A stretch of DNA of 64,000 nucleotides from WM-3-3 sp041660045 (GCA_041660045.1 JBAZXA010000001.1:496001-560000); one strand, 5' to 3'. Counted from the stretch's first letter, positions 46,401-55,343 are shown. Notes: generated by a model from the letters alone, not told the origin. A program made the numbers and translations.

Positions 46401-46500
46401 CAGGCAAACTAGTTACAGCGCGTAAACCTAACACTAACAACAACGTGCTAACCACTGTTGCCAATACCGGCCGACGTATAAAAATATCAGTCATGTTCAT
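43432..46500 (-). CDS. Multidrug efflux RND transporter (HAE1/AcrB family)
   Basis: Inner-membrane proton-driven exporter of organic compounds. The 1022-residue protein begins MNMTDIFIRRPVLATVVST, has twelve membrane segments with two large periplasmic loops, and TM4 carries the proton-relay pair in GLVVDDAIIVVENI near residue 405. The DD pair and the FIRRPV start separate it from the metal RND elsewhere in the window. Last gene of tetR-OMF-MFP-RND; closest in style to MdtB/MuxB-like pumps, but substrates cannot be told. Confidence 0.94.
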   Translation of the reverse strand: MNMTDIFIRRPVLATVVSTLLLVLGLRAVTSLPVLQYPRTENAVVTVTTAYYGADPDIIAGFITTPLENIISQANGIDYITSTSQSGLSTITANLRLNFDPDKALTEINSKINSILNQLPPESQRPVINISIGQTIDAMYIGFSSDVMPANNITDYLIRTVQPKLQSVEGIQLAELLGSKNFSLRAWLDPNKLKIYGMTASDVSLALTRNDFIAGLGRTKGQMVQVNLTASTGLHSVAEFEELILKQQDGALIRLKDVAHVTLGADDYESSVSFDGDKAVYIGLQVAPSANLLDVISRVRAIFPDIQKQLPDGMTAKIVYDSTKFVDSSIDEVIHTLVEALIIVTFVVFAFLGSPRSVLIPVIAIPLSLIGTFTLMVAFGFSINLLTLLALVLSIGLVVDDAIIVVENINRHLEEGMQPIPAAIKAARELTGPIIAMTIVLVAVYIPVGFQGGLTGALFSEFAFTVVAAVTVSAIVALTLSPMMCSRLLKAHAPDRSGWEERVVDFVDRQFNRLSVRYRNTLQGSLNFLPVTGVFALIILGSIYFLYKSANSELAPQEDQGIIITSSTSAPDATLQQRQLYSRQVYEQFITHNEVDHVFQLDVPGQSISGMVLKPWDQRQQTSNQLQPLLQNELNHIAGVRVAAFQPPPLPGSSGLPVQFVIGSTESFEQLNELSLQFLQEVRKSGMFIFIDSDLKYDQPQSEINIDRNKAALLGLTMQDVGSALASMLGGGYVNYFSLSGRSYKVIPQVQQGFRLNAEQLKDYPIRAATGETVPLSTIISISTKTVPQSLNHFQQLNAATISGVPFPGVTLGDALAELQAIAKRVLPASSSIDYGGQSRQLVKESSGFVFTFAFALIIIFLALAAQFESFRDPLIILVSVPMSIAGALIFIAIGVGQASLNIYTEVGLVTLMGLISKHGILIVEFANNLQKSGLSKRSAIEQAASIRLRPILMTTAAMVLGVLPLILATGAGAVSRFNMGLVIATGIAIGTLFTLFVIPAVYLMLAQNHAAHEDSGIAAEV

Positions 46501-46505
46501 AAGCG

Positions 46506-47621
46506 TTATTGGTCTTTAAGTTGTGGCGCTGGATCGTTACTGGGTTGCACACTGTTGTTTACTTGAATCGGTGAACCGTTGTGCAATTTAATTTGTCCTG
46601 AAGTCACAACAGTGTCTGCTTCTTTAACACCTTCCAAAATAGCGATTTGATCTCCCCTAGCCTCCCCTGTTACAACAAAACTTTGCTTGGCTAACAATTG
46701 TTGGTTTTCGCCGCTTTGCACCAAAAATACAGCGGCACCAAACGGATTAAAGGTTATCGCCGAGCGCGGCACGGTAATAAAATGTTGCGCCGCACCTGTA
46801 CCAACATTAACGTTGGCATACATGCCGGGTAATAATTTATGTTCAGAGTTTTTTAAGCTGGCACGGATTTGCACATTACGGGTATTAACATCAACTCTTG
46901 GGTTAATCACGCTGATCTTACCGGTAAACTTTTCCGTAGGATAAATATCCAGGGTCAAGGTAACCGTTTGGCCAATTTTTAATTGCGCTAAACTCTGTTG
47001 CGGCATAAAAAAATCAACAAATATTGGATCTAATGCCTGGAGCGTTGCAATCACCGTACTATCCTGCAAATTTTGCCCCAAATCAATCTGCCGTATGCCT
47101 ATTCTGCCGGCAAAAGGCGCCTTAACTGTCTTTTTATTGACTATGGCAAGTTGTTGTTCCACATTGGCTAAGGCCACTTGCATATTGGCTTGCTCTACAT
47201 CAACATTTTGTCGGCTAATGGCTTTAACTTCATATTGCTCTTGGGCACGTCGGTAAGTAATACGCGACAATTCTGCTGTCGCCTTTAAAGCCGCCAATTT
47301 AGCCTTTTCATCACCAACGCGTAGCTGTAACAAAGGCGCGTTTAAGGCTACGTTATCACCTTGTTGAAAATAAATTTCACTGACTATCCCTGGCACTTCT
47401 GGTGTTAAATCAACCCCCTGTACGGCTTGTAAAGTACCTACCGCTTCCAATTTTGGTAACCATTCCTGAAAACTTGCCGGGATGGTGGATACCGTTTGCA
47501 CAGGCTCACCTTGCGCCGTCATCACTTGCTTGATGATCTGGCCTTTAAAATTAATAAACCAAAATACCCCGCCCAACACTATTCCAACCGTGATGAGCAT
47601 GAGGAGCATACGCTTAATCAT
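46506..47621 (-). CDS. Efflux RND periplasmic adaptor subunit
   Basis: Membrane-fusion protein of 371 residues: N-terminal membrane segment or signal (residues 5-25), barrel-sandwich halves with EVPGIVSEIYFQQGD and KAPFAGRIGIRQIDLG, an alpha hairpin between them (about 105-150), and a beta-barrel with LLPGMYANVNV. It starts 2 bases after the outer-membrane gene stop and ends 5 bases before the pump. Confidence 0.93.
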   Translation of the reverse strand: MIKRMLLMLITVGIVLGGVFWFINFKGQIIKQVMTAQGEPVQTVSTIPASFQEWLPKLEAVGTLQAVQGVDLTPEVPGIVSEIYFQQGDNVALNAPLLQLRVGDEKAKLAALKATAELSRITYRRAQEQYEVKAISRQNVDVEQANMQVALANVEQQLAIVNKKTVKAPFAGRIGIRQIDLGQNLQDSTVIATLQALDPIFVDFFMPQQSLAQLKIGQTVTLTLDIYPTEKFTGKISVINPRVDVNTRNVQIRASLKNSEHKLLPGMYANVNVGTGAAQHFITVPRSAITFNPFGAAVFLVQSGENQQLLAKQSFVVTGEARGDQIAILEGVKEADTVVTSGQIKLHNGSPIQVNNSVQPSNDPAPQLKDQ

Positions 47622-47623
47622 TG

Positions 47624-49219
47624 CTACTTCCTTAATCTAGGCATTTCAAAAAGAGAAACTGGCTTTTTATTTATGTTTTGGAGATTTGATATTGCCTTAG
47701 AGGCGTCATCACGGTTCCACCAACCACCACCCAGTGACTGGAATAGCGCCGCAGTATCGGCATAACGCAAGGCTTCAACCTTAACTTGGCTGATCCGGGA
47801 TTGTTGATAAGCCCGTTCTGCGTTTAACAATTCCAAATGGCTGGCCGCGCCAATTTGTAATTGGTTACGCACTAGCTCCAAATTAGCTAACGCCGTTTGG
47901 GTTGCTGCGTCCTGCGCCTGTAATTCAGCATTGTCAAATTCCAAGGCACTTAAGGTATCCGCTACATTCTGTAAGGCGTTAAGAACAGTATTATGGTATT
48001 CAGCTTGTGCTTGTTCATAAAGTGCAACGGCAGCACGTTTTTGGTGGGTTAACTGGCCGCCACGAAACAAGGGTTGTAACAAAGTCCCGCCTACCGACCA
48101 AACACCAGTGCCGGGGGCAAATAAATTACCCGCCAACGTCGCTATGCTGCTGATATTGGCGCTAATCGTAAAATCCGGAAAGGCACTGGCGGTAATTACG
48201 CCAATTTTAGCGCTTGCCGCGTGTAATTGAGCCTCTTGGGCGCGAATATCAGGCCGCTGCTGAACCAATTTGGCAGGTAAACTTAACGGCAACTGCTCCG
48301 GTAAATGCAAGTCATCTAGACTAAATTTCGCAAGCAATGCCGTGCCCTCTGGGACATCACCAACTAAAACGCTTAATTGATGGCGCAGTTGTGCAAGCTG
48401 TTTTTGTAAAGGCGGTAGCGTCGAACGGGTTTGTTCCAGCAAGGTTTGCTGACTTAACACTTCAATTTTTGAGAGGCTACCTATATCAAACTGTTGTTTA
48501 ATAATGTTTAGTTGATCACTGTACGCTTGGATTATCACTTCAGTCGCAGCAATTTGTTTACGTAAGGATGCCTCTTGGATAGCGGTTGTGACGATATTAG
48601 CGGTGAGTGTTAAAACTGCCCCTTCCAATTGAAAACGCTCGTATTCAGCTTGCGCTTCCAACCCCTCTATTTGCCTTTGAATCCCGCCAAACACATCCAA
48701 GGTATATGACACTTTCACTGATGCGTTATACAAGGTAAAAACAGAGCCGCCAAAGTTGGGGTTGCCAAATTGTGCACCTGATACTTTTTGTTGTGTAGTC
48801 GCAAACGATGCATCTAGCTTAGGAAACAACTCCCCCGCCTTAGCTAAACGGTCTTCCCGTGCTGCTGTTAGTGCTGCCAATGCTGACTGTAAACTTACAT
48901 TGCGTTTATAGGCTTGGATTACCAACTCATTTAATGACGGCGATTGAAATAACTGCCACCACTGACCCGGAATGTCTTGATTAATAAGTAAGGCTTGACC
49001 TTTAGCTGAAGCAGAATCAGCTGCAATCTGCTTAGTTTGCTGGGCATTAGTTAAATTGTCTGCTTTAGGGCTATCGGGGCGGGTAAAATCAGGACCCACT
49101 GTGCAACTGGACAAGATCAGTAAAAAACTACTGGATAACACGGCAAGTTTAAGTTTAAGCGCATTTTTGCATCCCAAGCTAATTGGCCTAAAGCTAGCTA
49201 GGATCCGTTTAGTTCTCAT
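47624..49219 (-). CDS. Outer-membrane efflux channel, NodT/OprM family
   Basis: TolC-like channel completing the tripartite pump. The 531-residue protein has a signal with lipobox-like LILSSCTVGPDF (Cys near residue 38), GQWWQLFQSPSLNELV, two OEP repeats each with long helices, and RPDIRAQEAQLHAASAKIGV. CTVGPDF is typical of NodT lipoproteins. ATG overlaps the TetR stop as ATGA. The N-terminus before the lipobox is longer than usual, so an internal start is possible. Confidence 0.92.
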   Translation of the reverse strand: MRTKRILASFRPISLGCKNALKLKLAVLSSSFLLILSSCTVGPDFTRPDSPKADNLTNAQQTKQIAADSASAKGQALLINQDIPGQWWQLFQSPSLNELVIQAYKRNVSLQSALAALTAAREDRLAKAGELFPKLDASFATTQQKVSGAQFGNPNFGGSVFTLYNASVKVSYTLDVFGGIQRQIEGLEAQAEYERFQLEGAVLTLTANIVTTAIQEASLRKQIAATEVIIQAYSDQLNIIKQQFDIGSLSKIEVLSQQTLLEQTRSTLPPLQKQLAQLRHQLSVLVGDVPEGTALLAKFSLDDLHLPEQLPLSLPAKLVQQRPDIRAQEAQLHAASAKIGVITASAFPDFTISANISSIATLAGNLFAPGTGVWSVGGTLLQPLFRGGQLTHQKRAAVALYEQAQAEYHNTVLNALQNVADTLSALEFDNAELQAQDAATQTALANLELVRNQLQIGAASHLELLNAERAYQQSRISQVKVEALRYADTAALFQSLGGGWWNRDDASKAISNLQNINKKPVSLFEMPRLRK

Positions 49220-49809
49220 ACTAATGCACCTTGTGGGGAGAATATGCCAAACAACAACAATTGGGTAATATGCTTGGCGAGTACTTCCACGTCTTGGTAT
49301 TTAACATCCCAACCCGGCAGATGAGGTAATATCGGCTGATTATCAAGATAATATTTTACTAATCCGATTATCGATGTAGCCACCAGATAAGCATCCAAAT
49401 GAGGGGCCAGTTCTCTGGCAAAGGCTAATAACTCATCAAAATGATTTTTAAAAACACCCTGTGCTAACAATTGCATACGTTCAGTATTTGCTTCCATAAT
49501 TTCACGCTGCATCAACTGATGAAAGATAGGGTCGTGCGACATCATATTGAGTAAAAGCCGAACATAATTTTCCAATTTTTCTTGGACTGTTAAGTCAGAC
49601 TCCAAAATTTTACTGGTAGCTAACGCTTTACCCGAAAAAGCAAAACGGACAGTCTCCAGATACAAGGTATTTTTATCTGGAAAATAATGATAAATTCCGG
49701 CAACACTCATATTCACTTCCTTAGCCAAGGCACGCATAGAAAGTGCGGAATAGCCTTTTTCAGCAAATAAGATAATCGCTTTACTTAGAATGATTTCTTT
49801 GGAACTCAA
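49216..49809 (-). CDS. TetR-family regulator of the efflux operon
   Basis: DNA-binding repressor, first gene of the efflux operon, so probably autoregulatory. N-terminal helix-turn-helix: ILFAEKGYSALSMRALAKEV and GIYHYFPDKNTLY; C-terminal ligand domain. The open frame begins at TTG 49845, but that codon lies in the predicted -10 element, upstream of the predicted transcription start and operator. TTG at 49809 has AAGGTG 4 bases upstream and gives 197 residues, so it is preferred. Confidence 0.85.
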   Translation of the reverse strand: MSSKEIILSKAIILFAEKGYSALSMRALAKEVNMSVAGIYHYFPDKNTLYLETVRFAFSGKALATSKILESDLTVQEKLENYVRLLLNMMSHDPIFHQLMQREIMEANTERMQLLAQGVFKNHFDELLAFARELAPHLDAYLVATSIIGLVKYYLDNQPILPHLPGWDVKYQDVEVLAKHITQLLLFGIFSPQGALV

Positions 49810-49824
49810 TGGGCACCTTTTACC

Positions 49825-49840
49825 TAACGAACGTTCGGTA
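49825..49840. promoter_or_regulatory. Probable TetR operator
   Basis: Perfect 10-base core CGAACGTTCG (49828-49837) inside a 16-base palindrome with one mismatched pair. It covers the predicted transcription start of the tetR-efflux operon, the usual place for repression. The binding protein is inferred to be the adjacent TetR. Confidence 0.55.
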
Positions 49841-49843
49841 ATC

Positions 49844-49871
49844 AATTTAACAGAAAAACTTATCTTGTCAA
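49844..49871 (-). promoter_or_regulatory. Promoter of the tetR-efflux operon
   Basis: Perfect -35 TTGACA (49866-49871) and a -10-like TAAATT (49844-49849, 4 of 6) with a 16-base spacer on the minus strand. Start near 49837, within the palindromic operator. Confidence 0.5.
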
Positions 49872-50169
49872 ATTTTTAAGTCCGTGCGGTAAACTAATTT
49901 TAATGCTAAAAACCCAGCCTTAGGCACCAAAAAGCGTGTTATAGCCTAAACAGTTTTTAGCTAAGGTGACTAAACAGCGGTGTTTTTCGAATCAGGCAGG
50001 CTGTCATTTATACCCAGTAGCTGTTTTAAATTATAAGTTTTCAACCGCGCAACAACTTGGCGGCTGCTTAACTTTGGGTAAAATCTCAAAACCATTTAGG
50101 AGAGACAACTTTGGAGGTTAATCCTTTAACCCTGAAGAAATGATTTCAACTTTTGCTTTACTCATTTTT
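49872..50169. other. Intergenic region between tetR and L,D-transpeptidase
   Basis: No gene found. It contains a short inverted pair GGTTAA/TTAACC near 50116-50135. A hairpin follows at 50170-50193. Confidence 0.4.
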
Positions 50170-50193
50170 AATGGGGAAGGTAACCTCCCCATT
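50170..50193. terminator. Hairpin downstream of L,D-transpeptidase
   Basis: AATGGGGAAGG and CCTCCCCATT pair over 10 positions with one bulged A and a 3-base loop. It lies 25 bases beyond the minus-strand stop of the transpeptidase gene. TTTTC follows on the plus strand. Confidence 0.5.
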
Positions 50194-50217
50194 TTCTAAA
50201 ATAACAAAATAAGCCAG

Positions 50218-51324
50218 TTATTTTACTCGCGCTAAAGGCGTTGGTGGTTTTTGTGGGCCACGATAATATTTAGTTAAGTTCGCTTTTATAGCGGCATTGC
50301 TTTTAGTCACCACTTTAACAGCTGGCTTAGGCATTACTGGCGGTGGCGCATTGGCAACCGCTTCACCGGGTAATGGCGGCAAGCGCTCATAGACAGCAAC
50401 AGGATCACCACTCAATCTATTTAGCGCGTTATTGAGCGCTTGCTGGTCAAACTCTGGCATTTCGCCATTATTTGCTTTTTGGATTAAGTTTAAAGCCACA
50501 TCAAAACGTTGATCCAAGGTCATTTCTTCACCTTCTAAATCGGGATGCGCTTCAACATAAAGGGTATTATTTAACCAGCCTACTTTTATAGGTTGTTTAA
50601 CAATAAACACAGGTGTTCCGACAGAAACTAGGTTGTATAACTGTTCAATATCTTCAGGATACATTCTGACGCAACCATGGGTAATCTGCATCCCTATACC
50701 AAATATTTTATCTATATCAGTACCATGGATGCGGTAATCTCCTGGCAAATTTAAATATAACGCAAAAGCACCTAATGGGTTATGTGGGCCAGGTGGGACA
50801 ACTTCAGGTAACGGATCACCTTGGGCGGCATGCTCCTCACGAATTGATTCGGGTGGATGCCAAGATGGGTCTTTAACTTTTTTTATAACTTTAGTCTCAC
50901 CTAAAGGTGTTTTCCAATCTTGCCGGCCAACCCCATGGGCAAAAGACATGACTATTTGACGCTGCCCAGGCTCAGTAGCCGGGTAGTAATACATGCGATA
51001 TTCTGAAATATTTAAGGTTATGCCCCTATGTGGTGAATCGGGCAATATACGTTGGTTAGAAATTCGGACTATCTCGCCTTTTTTAACATCCCAACGGTCA
51101 ACATCAGGATTTAACCGGACAATTTCTTCTTGCCCCAAACTAAACCGGCGTGCGACATCCAGCAAGGTCTCATTCTGGTCTGCACGGGTTAAAGGCATGC
51201 CATCGGGATACTCTGTAACCACCGTATCGCTAGGGTTTTCTGGCCATTGATAGGTAGTTGCCATAGCATTATCGGTTAAAGTGATGTTCACTAATAACAA
51301 AGCCAGCAAAATAAAAATATTCAT
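50218..51324 (-). CDS. L,D-transpeptidase with LysM-like domain (ErfK/YbiS/YnhG family)
   Basis: Periplasmic enzyme that cross-links peptidoglycan or attaches lipoprotein to it. The 368-residue product has a signal peptide (cut near NAMA), a LysM-like segment (NETLLDVARRFSLGQEEIVRLN, shown in outline), and the YkuD domain with RIHGTDIDK and the catalytic Cys in QITHGCVRMYPED near residue 220. The C-terminus is Pro-rich. GTG 51354 opens the frame, but ATG 51324 has AGGAAG 7 bases upstream. Stand-alone gene. Confidence 0.92.
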   Translation of the reverse strand: MNIFILLALLLVNITLTDNAMATTYQWPENPSDTVVTEYPDGMPLTRADQNETLLDVARRFSLGQEEIVRLNPDVDRWDVKKGEIVRISNQRILPDSPHRGITLNISEYRMYYYPATEPGQRQIVMSFAHGVGRQDWKTPLGETKVIKKVKDPSWHPPESIREEHAAQGDPLPEVVPPGPHNPLGAFALYLNLPGDYRIHGTDIDKIFGIGMQITHGCVRMYPEDIEQLYNLVSVGTPVFIVKQPIKVGWLNNTLYVEAHPDLEGEEMTLDQRFDVALNLIQKANNGEMPEFDQQALNNALNRLSGDPVAVYERLPPLPGEAVANAPPPVMPKPAVKVVTKSNAAIKANLTKYYRGPQKPPTPLARVK

Positions 51325-51643
51325 CAATTTCTTCCTAAAGAAAAAAGTTAGCACAATATACTAATGACCTAGCCTCATAAAAAAGTTACGCATAGCTTTA
51401 TTTAAGATTACTATTCTAGTGAATACAACAAATTGTGCCATTAAAACAACAAATTCTAGCATGCCTGAGCCACACCCGCATAGCCCTAAAACTAAGCAGC
51501 CTACAGAATTTAACTATTTCCTTAACTTGCACTAGCCATTTACGCACACGTGGTAAATAGGTACTATGCAAGCATGACCTATAGAGGCAGAAGCATACAT
51601 AATAATCAACAGTATGCCTTACTATTTTAATTTGAGACCCCAC

Positions 51644-53053
51644 ATGGCATCACAACTATTCCGCACCAAACACACAACCCCAAATGATCTTGAAAATAGT
51701 GGCCTTAAGCGCTGCTTATCAGCTTGGGATCTTGCCTTCTTGGGGATAGGCGCCATTATTGGCACCGGCATTTTTGTATTAACGGGTGTTGCTGCTGCAA
51801 CCCAATCGGGGCCTGCAGTAATTCTATCGTTTATTTTAGCGGGACTTGCCTGTGCATTTGCGGCTTTATCTTACGCTGAATTGGCCGCCTCTGTGGGTGG
51901 TTGTGGTAGTGCTTACGGTTATAGTTATGTGGCCTTTGGTGAGTTAATAGCCTTTATCATTGGTTGGGATTTATTGCTTGAATATAGTGTGGCAGTTGCT
52001 ACAGTGGCCAATGGTTGGTCCGGTTATTTCAATAATGCGTTAACTGCCATTGGCATATCCCTACCCGAAGCTTTAACAAAAGCCCCAAAATTGGGGGGCA
52101 TCATTAATTTACCTGCTTCTGGCATAATCCTGCTACTGATGCTGGTATTGATGATGGGTACCCAACATAGTTCAAAAACCAACACAGCGATGGTTTTTAT
52201 TAAACTGATCACAATCAGTGTATTTATTGCTGTCGCCTGTTTTCATGTTAATCCTGATAACTGGCACCCTTTTATGCCGTTTGGTTGGTTTCAAACTTTA
52301 CCCGATGGCAAAACAACTGGCGTGTTAGCAGGTGCGTCATTAGTATTTTTTGCTTATGTAGGTTTTGATGCGGTTTCAACTGCGGGTGAGGAAGCGAACG
52401 ACCCCCAGCGGGACTTGCCCTTTGGCATCGTCGCTTCACTGGCATTTTGCACGGTAATCTATATTATTGTCTCGGGGTTGCTAACTGGTGTTGTACCTTA
52501 TACAGAACTTAATGTCTCATCACCTGTTGCCCACGCCTTACAATTACTTGGTATTAATTGGGCTTCAGCACTGGTTTCAACAGGGGTTATTGCTGGTTTA
52601 ACCACGGTTATGCTCGTGCTGTATTATGCGTTAACCCGTATCCTTTTCGCCATGTCCCGTGATGGCTTAGTTTCAGCTTTTTTTAACGATATCAACCCAA
52701 AAACGCAAACACCAACACGCGTGATTGCGCTATGCGGTGTAGCAATGTCGGTAATTGCAGGCTTTATCCCCTTAGGTGATTTGGCTGAGCTCGTCAATAT
52801 AGGAACACTTGCTGCCTTTGTATTGGTTTGCCTAGGTGTGCTAGCACTAAGAATCACCAAACCGGAAATGCCGCGGCCGTTTAAAATACCTTTCGGTTCA
52901 CTTTTACCGGTACTAGGCATATTGTCGTGTGGTGCATTAATGTTGTTTTTACCTTATATAACTTGGTTACGTTTTCTAATTTGGTTAGTTATAGGCTTGA
53001 TTATTTACTTTACTTATTCCTACCAACACAGTGTTTTAAACAAAACTGAATGA
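51644..53053 (+). CDS. Amino acid permease, APC superfamily (YfnA/CAT-like)
   Basis: Inner-membrane transporter of 469 residues with about twelve to fourteen membrane segments. The first segment carries GIGAIIGTGIFVLTGVAA, the glycine-rich substrate loop of APC proteins, and the segment FFAYVGFDAVSTAGEEANDPQRDLP (in part) is typical of cationic amino acid transporters. ATG 51614 upstream is in frame and adds ten residues; ATG 51644 is chosen on likely N-terminal shape, without strong ribosome-site evidence. Substrate not determinable. Confidence 0.9.
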   Translation: MASQLFRTKHTTPNDLENSGLKRCLSAWDLAFLGIGAIIGTGIFVLTGVAAATQSGPAVILSFILAGLACAFAALSYAELAASVGGCGSAYGYSYVAFGELIAFIIGWDLLLEYSVAVATVANGWSGYFNNALTAIGISLPEALTKAPKLGGIINLPASGIILLLMLVLMMGTQHSSKTNTAMVFIKLITISVFIAVACFHVNPDNWHPFMPFGWFQTLPDGKTTGVLAGASLVFFAYVGFDAVSTAGEEANDPQRDLPFGIVASLAFCTVIYIIVSGLLTGVVPYTELNVSSPVAHALQLLGINWASALVSTGVIAGLTTVMLVLYYALTRILFAMSRDGLVSAFFNDINPKTQTPTRVIALCGVAMSVIAGFIPLGDLAELVNIGTLAAFVLVCLGVLALRITKPEMPRPFKIPFGSLLPVLGILSCGALMLFLPYITWLRFLIWLVIGLIIYFTYSYQHSVLNKTE

Positions 53054-53088
53054 ATGATTGTATATGTTTGGATTGGCAGTTTGCCAAA

Positions 53089-53104
53089 ATGCTAGCGCTA
53101 GCAT
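53089..53104. repeat. Perfect 16-bp palindrome
   Basis: ATGCTAGCGCTAGCAT is fully self-complementary and sits 36 bases after the permease stop and 157 bases before the PaiB-like start. It may be a dimeric regulator site. No loop is possible in the middle without breaking pairs, so a DNA-binding role is more likely than a terminator. Confidence 0.45.
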
Positions 53105-53260
53105 CTATTTACTTGCCCGATGTAAAACAAAAAACAAAACCTTATAGCCACAAAGAAAGCCGTAAACGTTGTATTTAAGCGGATATGTTTAAATTACGCC
53201 AAACTAACTTTTACATTCTTACGCTAGCCCACTTTGTAAGTCACTACCTTAGAGCCGTTT

Positions 53261-53902
53261 ATGTATATACCTAAACATTTTGAAGAATTAAGAATTGATG
53301 TCTTACACCAGTTGATACATACACATCCGCTTGCCACCTTAGTGACGATGTCTTCAAATGGCCTTAATGCCAATCATATCCCGCTGAGCCTTCAACCGTT
53401 TCCCCAACCCTTGGGTACACTACAAGGGCATATTGCCCGAGCGAACACCATGCTAACTGACATTGCCTCAGGCTCCGAAGTATTAGCTATATTTCATGGC
53501 GCACAAAGCTATATTTCACCCTCTTGGTATGCAACCCAAAAAGAAACGGGCAAAGTGGTTCCGACCTGGAATTATAGCGTGGTACATGCTTATGGAATTT
53601 TAAAGACGGTAGACGATAGTAAATGGCTGCACCGTCATTTAGAACAATTTACTGCACAAAATGAAGCCGCTTTTTCCACCCCTTGGGCGTTATCAGATGC
53701 ACCACAAGAATTTACTGAAAAGTTGATTAATCACATCATTGGTATTGAAATGCAGATAACCCGTTTACATGGTAAATGGAAAGTAAGCCAAAACCAGCCC
53801 CAAAATAACCGCGATGGGGTGATTAAAGGACTAAAACAACACCAAAATGGCAGTGATGAAATGCTCAAAATGATTGGGATGTTTTCAAATGTTGATGAAT
53901 AA
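53261..53902 (+). CDS. PaiB-family FMN-binding protein
   Basis: The 213-residue protein matches the PaiB-like FMN-binding split-barrel family: MYIPKHFEE at the start, ANHIPLSL, GHIARANTM, and SWYATQKETGKVVPTWNYSVVH in outline. B. subtilis PaiB is described as a negative regulator of sporulation and protease genes; many members are probable flavin-dependent enzymes. Function here is not determined. Confidence 0.9.
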   Translation: MYIPKHFEELRIDVLHQLIHTHPLATLVTMSSNGLNANHIPLSLQPFPQPLGTLQGHIARANTMLTDIASGSEVLAIFHGAQSYISPSWYATQKETGKVVPTWNYSVVHAYGILKTVDDSKWLHRHLEQFTAQNEAAFSTPWALSDAPQEFTEKLINHIIGIEMQITRLHGKWKVSQNQPQNNRDGVIKGLKQHQNGSDEMLKMIGMFSNVDE

Positions 53903-53977
53903 TTGAGCGCAACGAAAAAGCACTAGCTTTTTCAATATTTTAATAAATCGCTTACAACTTCACTTTAAGGCAAAAAT

Positions 53978-54988
53978 ATGAACAAACCATTAACATTACG
54001 CTGGGGCATTTTAGGCGCAGCCCGCATTAATGAACGCTTGTTGCCAGCCATTGTTGAAGCCCAAAATGCAGAACTAATCGCGATTGCTAGCAGAAGACCT
54101 GGCGCCGCTGCACAAACACTAGGACAATATGCCCCAGAAAATACCGAGGCAATCGCTTACGATAAAATGGAAGCCTTATTAGAGGATACCAATATTGACG
54201 CCGTTTACTTACCCATGGCTAACCAGGAACATGCGGTATGGGCATTACGCGCAATAGAACAAGGCAAACATGTACTCTGCGAAAAACCAATGGCGCTTAC
54301 AGTCAGTGATATAGAAGCGATAGAATCTGCCGCTAGCAAACAAAAAGTTAAAGTCATGGAAGGCTTTATGTACCGCTTCCACCCCCAATTTGCTAGGGTT
54401 CAAGAACTTTTAGCTTCTGGTATTATAGGTGATGTATGCTCTGTGCGCGCCAGTTACTCCTTTATGCTGCGGCCAGCCCGGCTTTATCGTTTAGCCGAAC
54501 CTATCGAGCGCGGCGGTGGTGCTATGTGGGATATAGGCTGCTACGCCATCCATACTATACGACAATTTTTTAACCACAAGCCGATCGCTGTCAACGCATT
54601 TGCTAAACATACAGAAAACGGTGCTGATACTGCCTGTAGTGGCGTTTTGGATTTTGGTGACGGCAAATTTGGCCATTTTGATTTCAGTTTTGAACGTGCA
54701 AGACGTAGCGAATATGAAATTATTGGTACCAAAGGCGGACTTAAATGCCATGTTGTTTGGCAACTTCCAAATGATGTACCGGTAATTTCATGGTGGACAG
54801 AAGCTGGCCAACAATGTGAAGAACGTTTACCGCAAGCCAACCATTTTCGCTTGGAAATTGAACATTTCAGCGATTGCGTACTTAACAACAAAACACCATT
54901 GCTCACCTTTGCAGATGCCAAAAGCAACTGCCGAACAATAATGGCGGTCTTAGATTCTGTTGCTAAAAATCAAACGATACCAATTTAA
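53978..54988 (+). CDS. Gfo/Idh/MocA-family oxidoreductase
   Basis: NAD(P)-dependent sugar or polyol dehydrogenase family, 336 residues. The Rossmann fold starts LRWGILGAARIN, with HVLCEKPMAL holding the conserved Lys near residue 102 and EGFMYRFHPQ, and IGCYAIHTIRQF with the likely catalytic His near 190. AAGG precedes the ATG. Related to dimeric dihydrodiol/xylose dehydrogenase-like members; substrate unknown. Confidence 0.92.
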   Translation: MNKPLTLRWGILGAARINERLLPAIVEAQNAELIAIASRRPGAAAQTLGQYAPENTEAIAYDKMEALLEDTNIDAVYLPMANQEHAVWALRAIEQGKHVLCEKPMALTVSDIEAIESAASKQKVKVMEGFMYRFHPQFARVQELLASGIIGDVCSVRASYSFMLRPARLYRLAEPIERGGGAMWDIGCYAIHTIRQFFNHKPIAVNAFAKHTENGADTACSGVLDFGDGKFGHFDFSFERARRSEYEIIGTKGGLKCHVVWQLPNDVPVISWWTEAGQQCEERLPQANHFRLEIEHFSDCVLNNKTPLLTFADAKSNCRTIMAVLDSVAKNQTIPI

Positions 54989-55343
54989 CATTCCCCATCA
55001 GCCTATAGACAGGTCACCAATCGCTGTAGGCTGATACCCTCAAAGATAACCTTCGTAAACCTACTGCCTTGCCATGCCGGCAACCTGCTGACAGTTTAAC
55101 AACAGCCATTTTGGCTGTAATTACCTGAAGGTGCACTACCCGCTTTCCCTCATCCTTTAGCTTTCCCACTTCATGGCTTAAGTTTCTGCCTTGATTCCGC
55201 ATTATTTTTAAATTCCTCGCAGACCTATACCAGACCATGTCATGAAATTGAAACATTAATGGCCTAGCATGACCGCAGTTTACCGTTTACTTCTCAAAAC
55301 CAAACTCAAAATAAGAATTCAATTTTAAAGCTTAGGACATCCC
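54989..55343. other. Intergenic region with a compositionally distinct island
   Basis: Between the oxidoreductase and the phosphoesterase. Positions about 55005-55256 have more G+C than other gaps in this window, several short hairpins (for example CAGCCA/TGGCTG at 55103-55117), and an open frame of 80 codons on the minus strand that is rich in Lys and Arg. I cannot say whether it is a structured RNA, a repeat-family member or a small gene. Confidence 0.4.
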
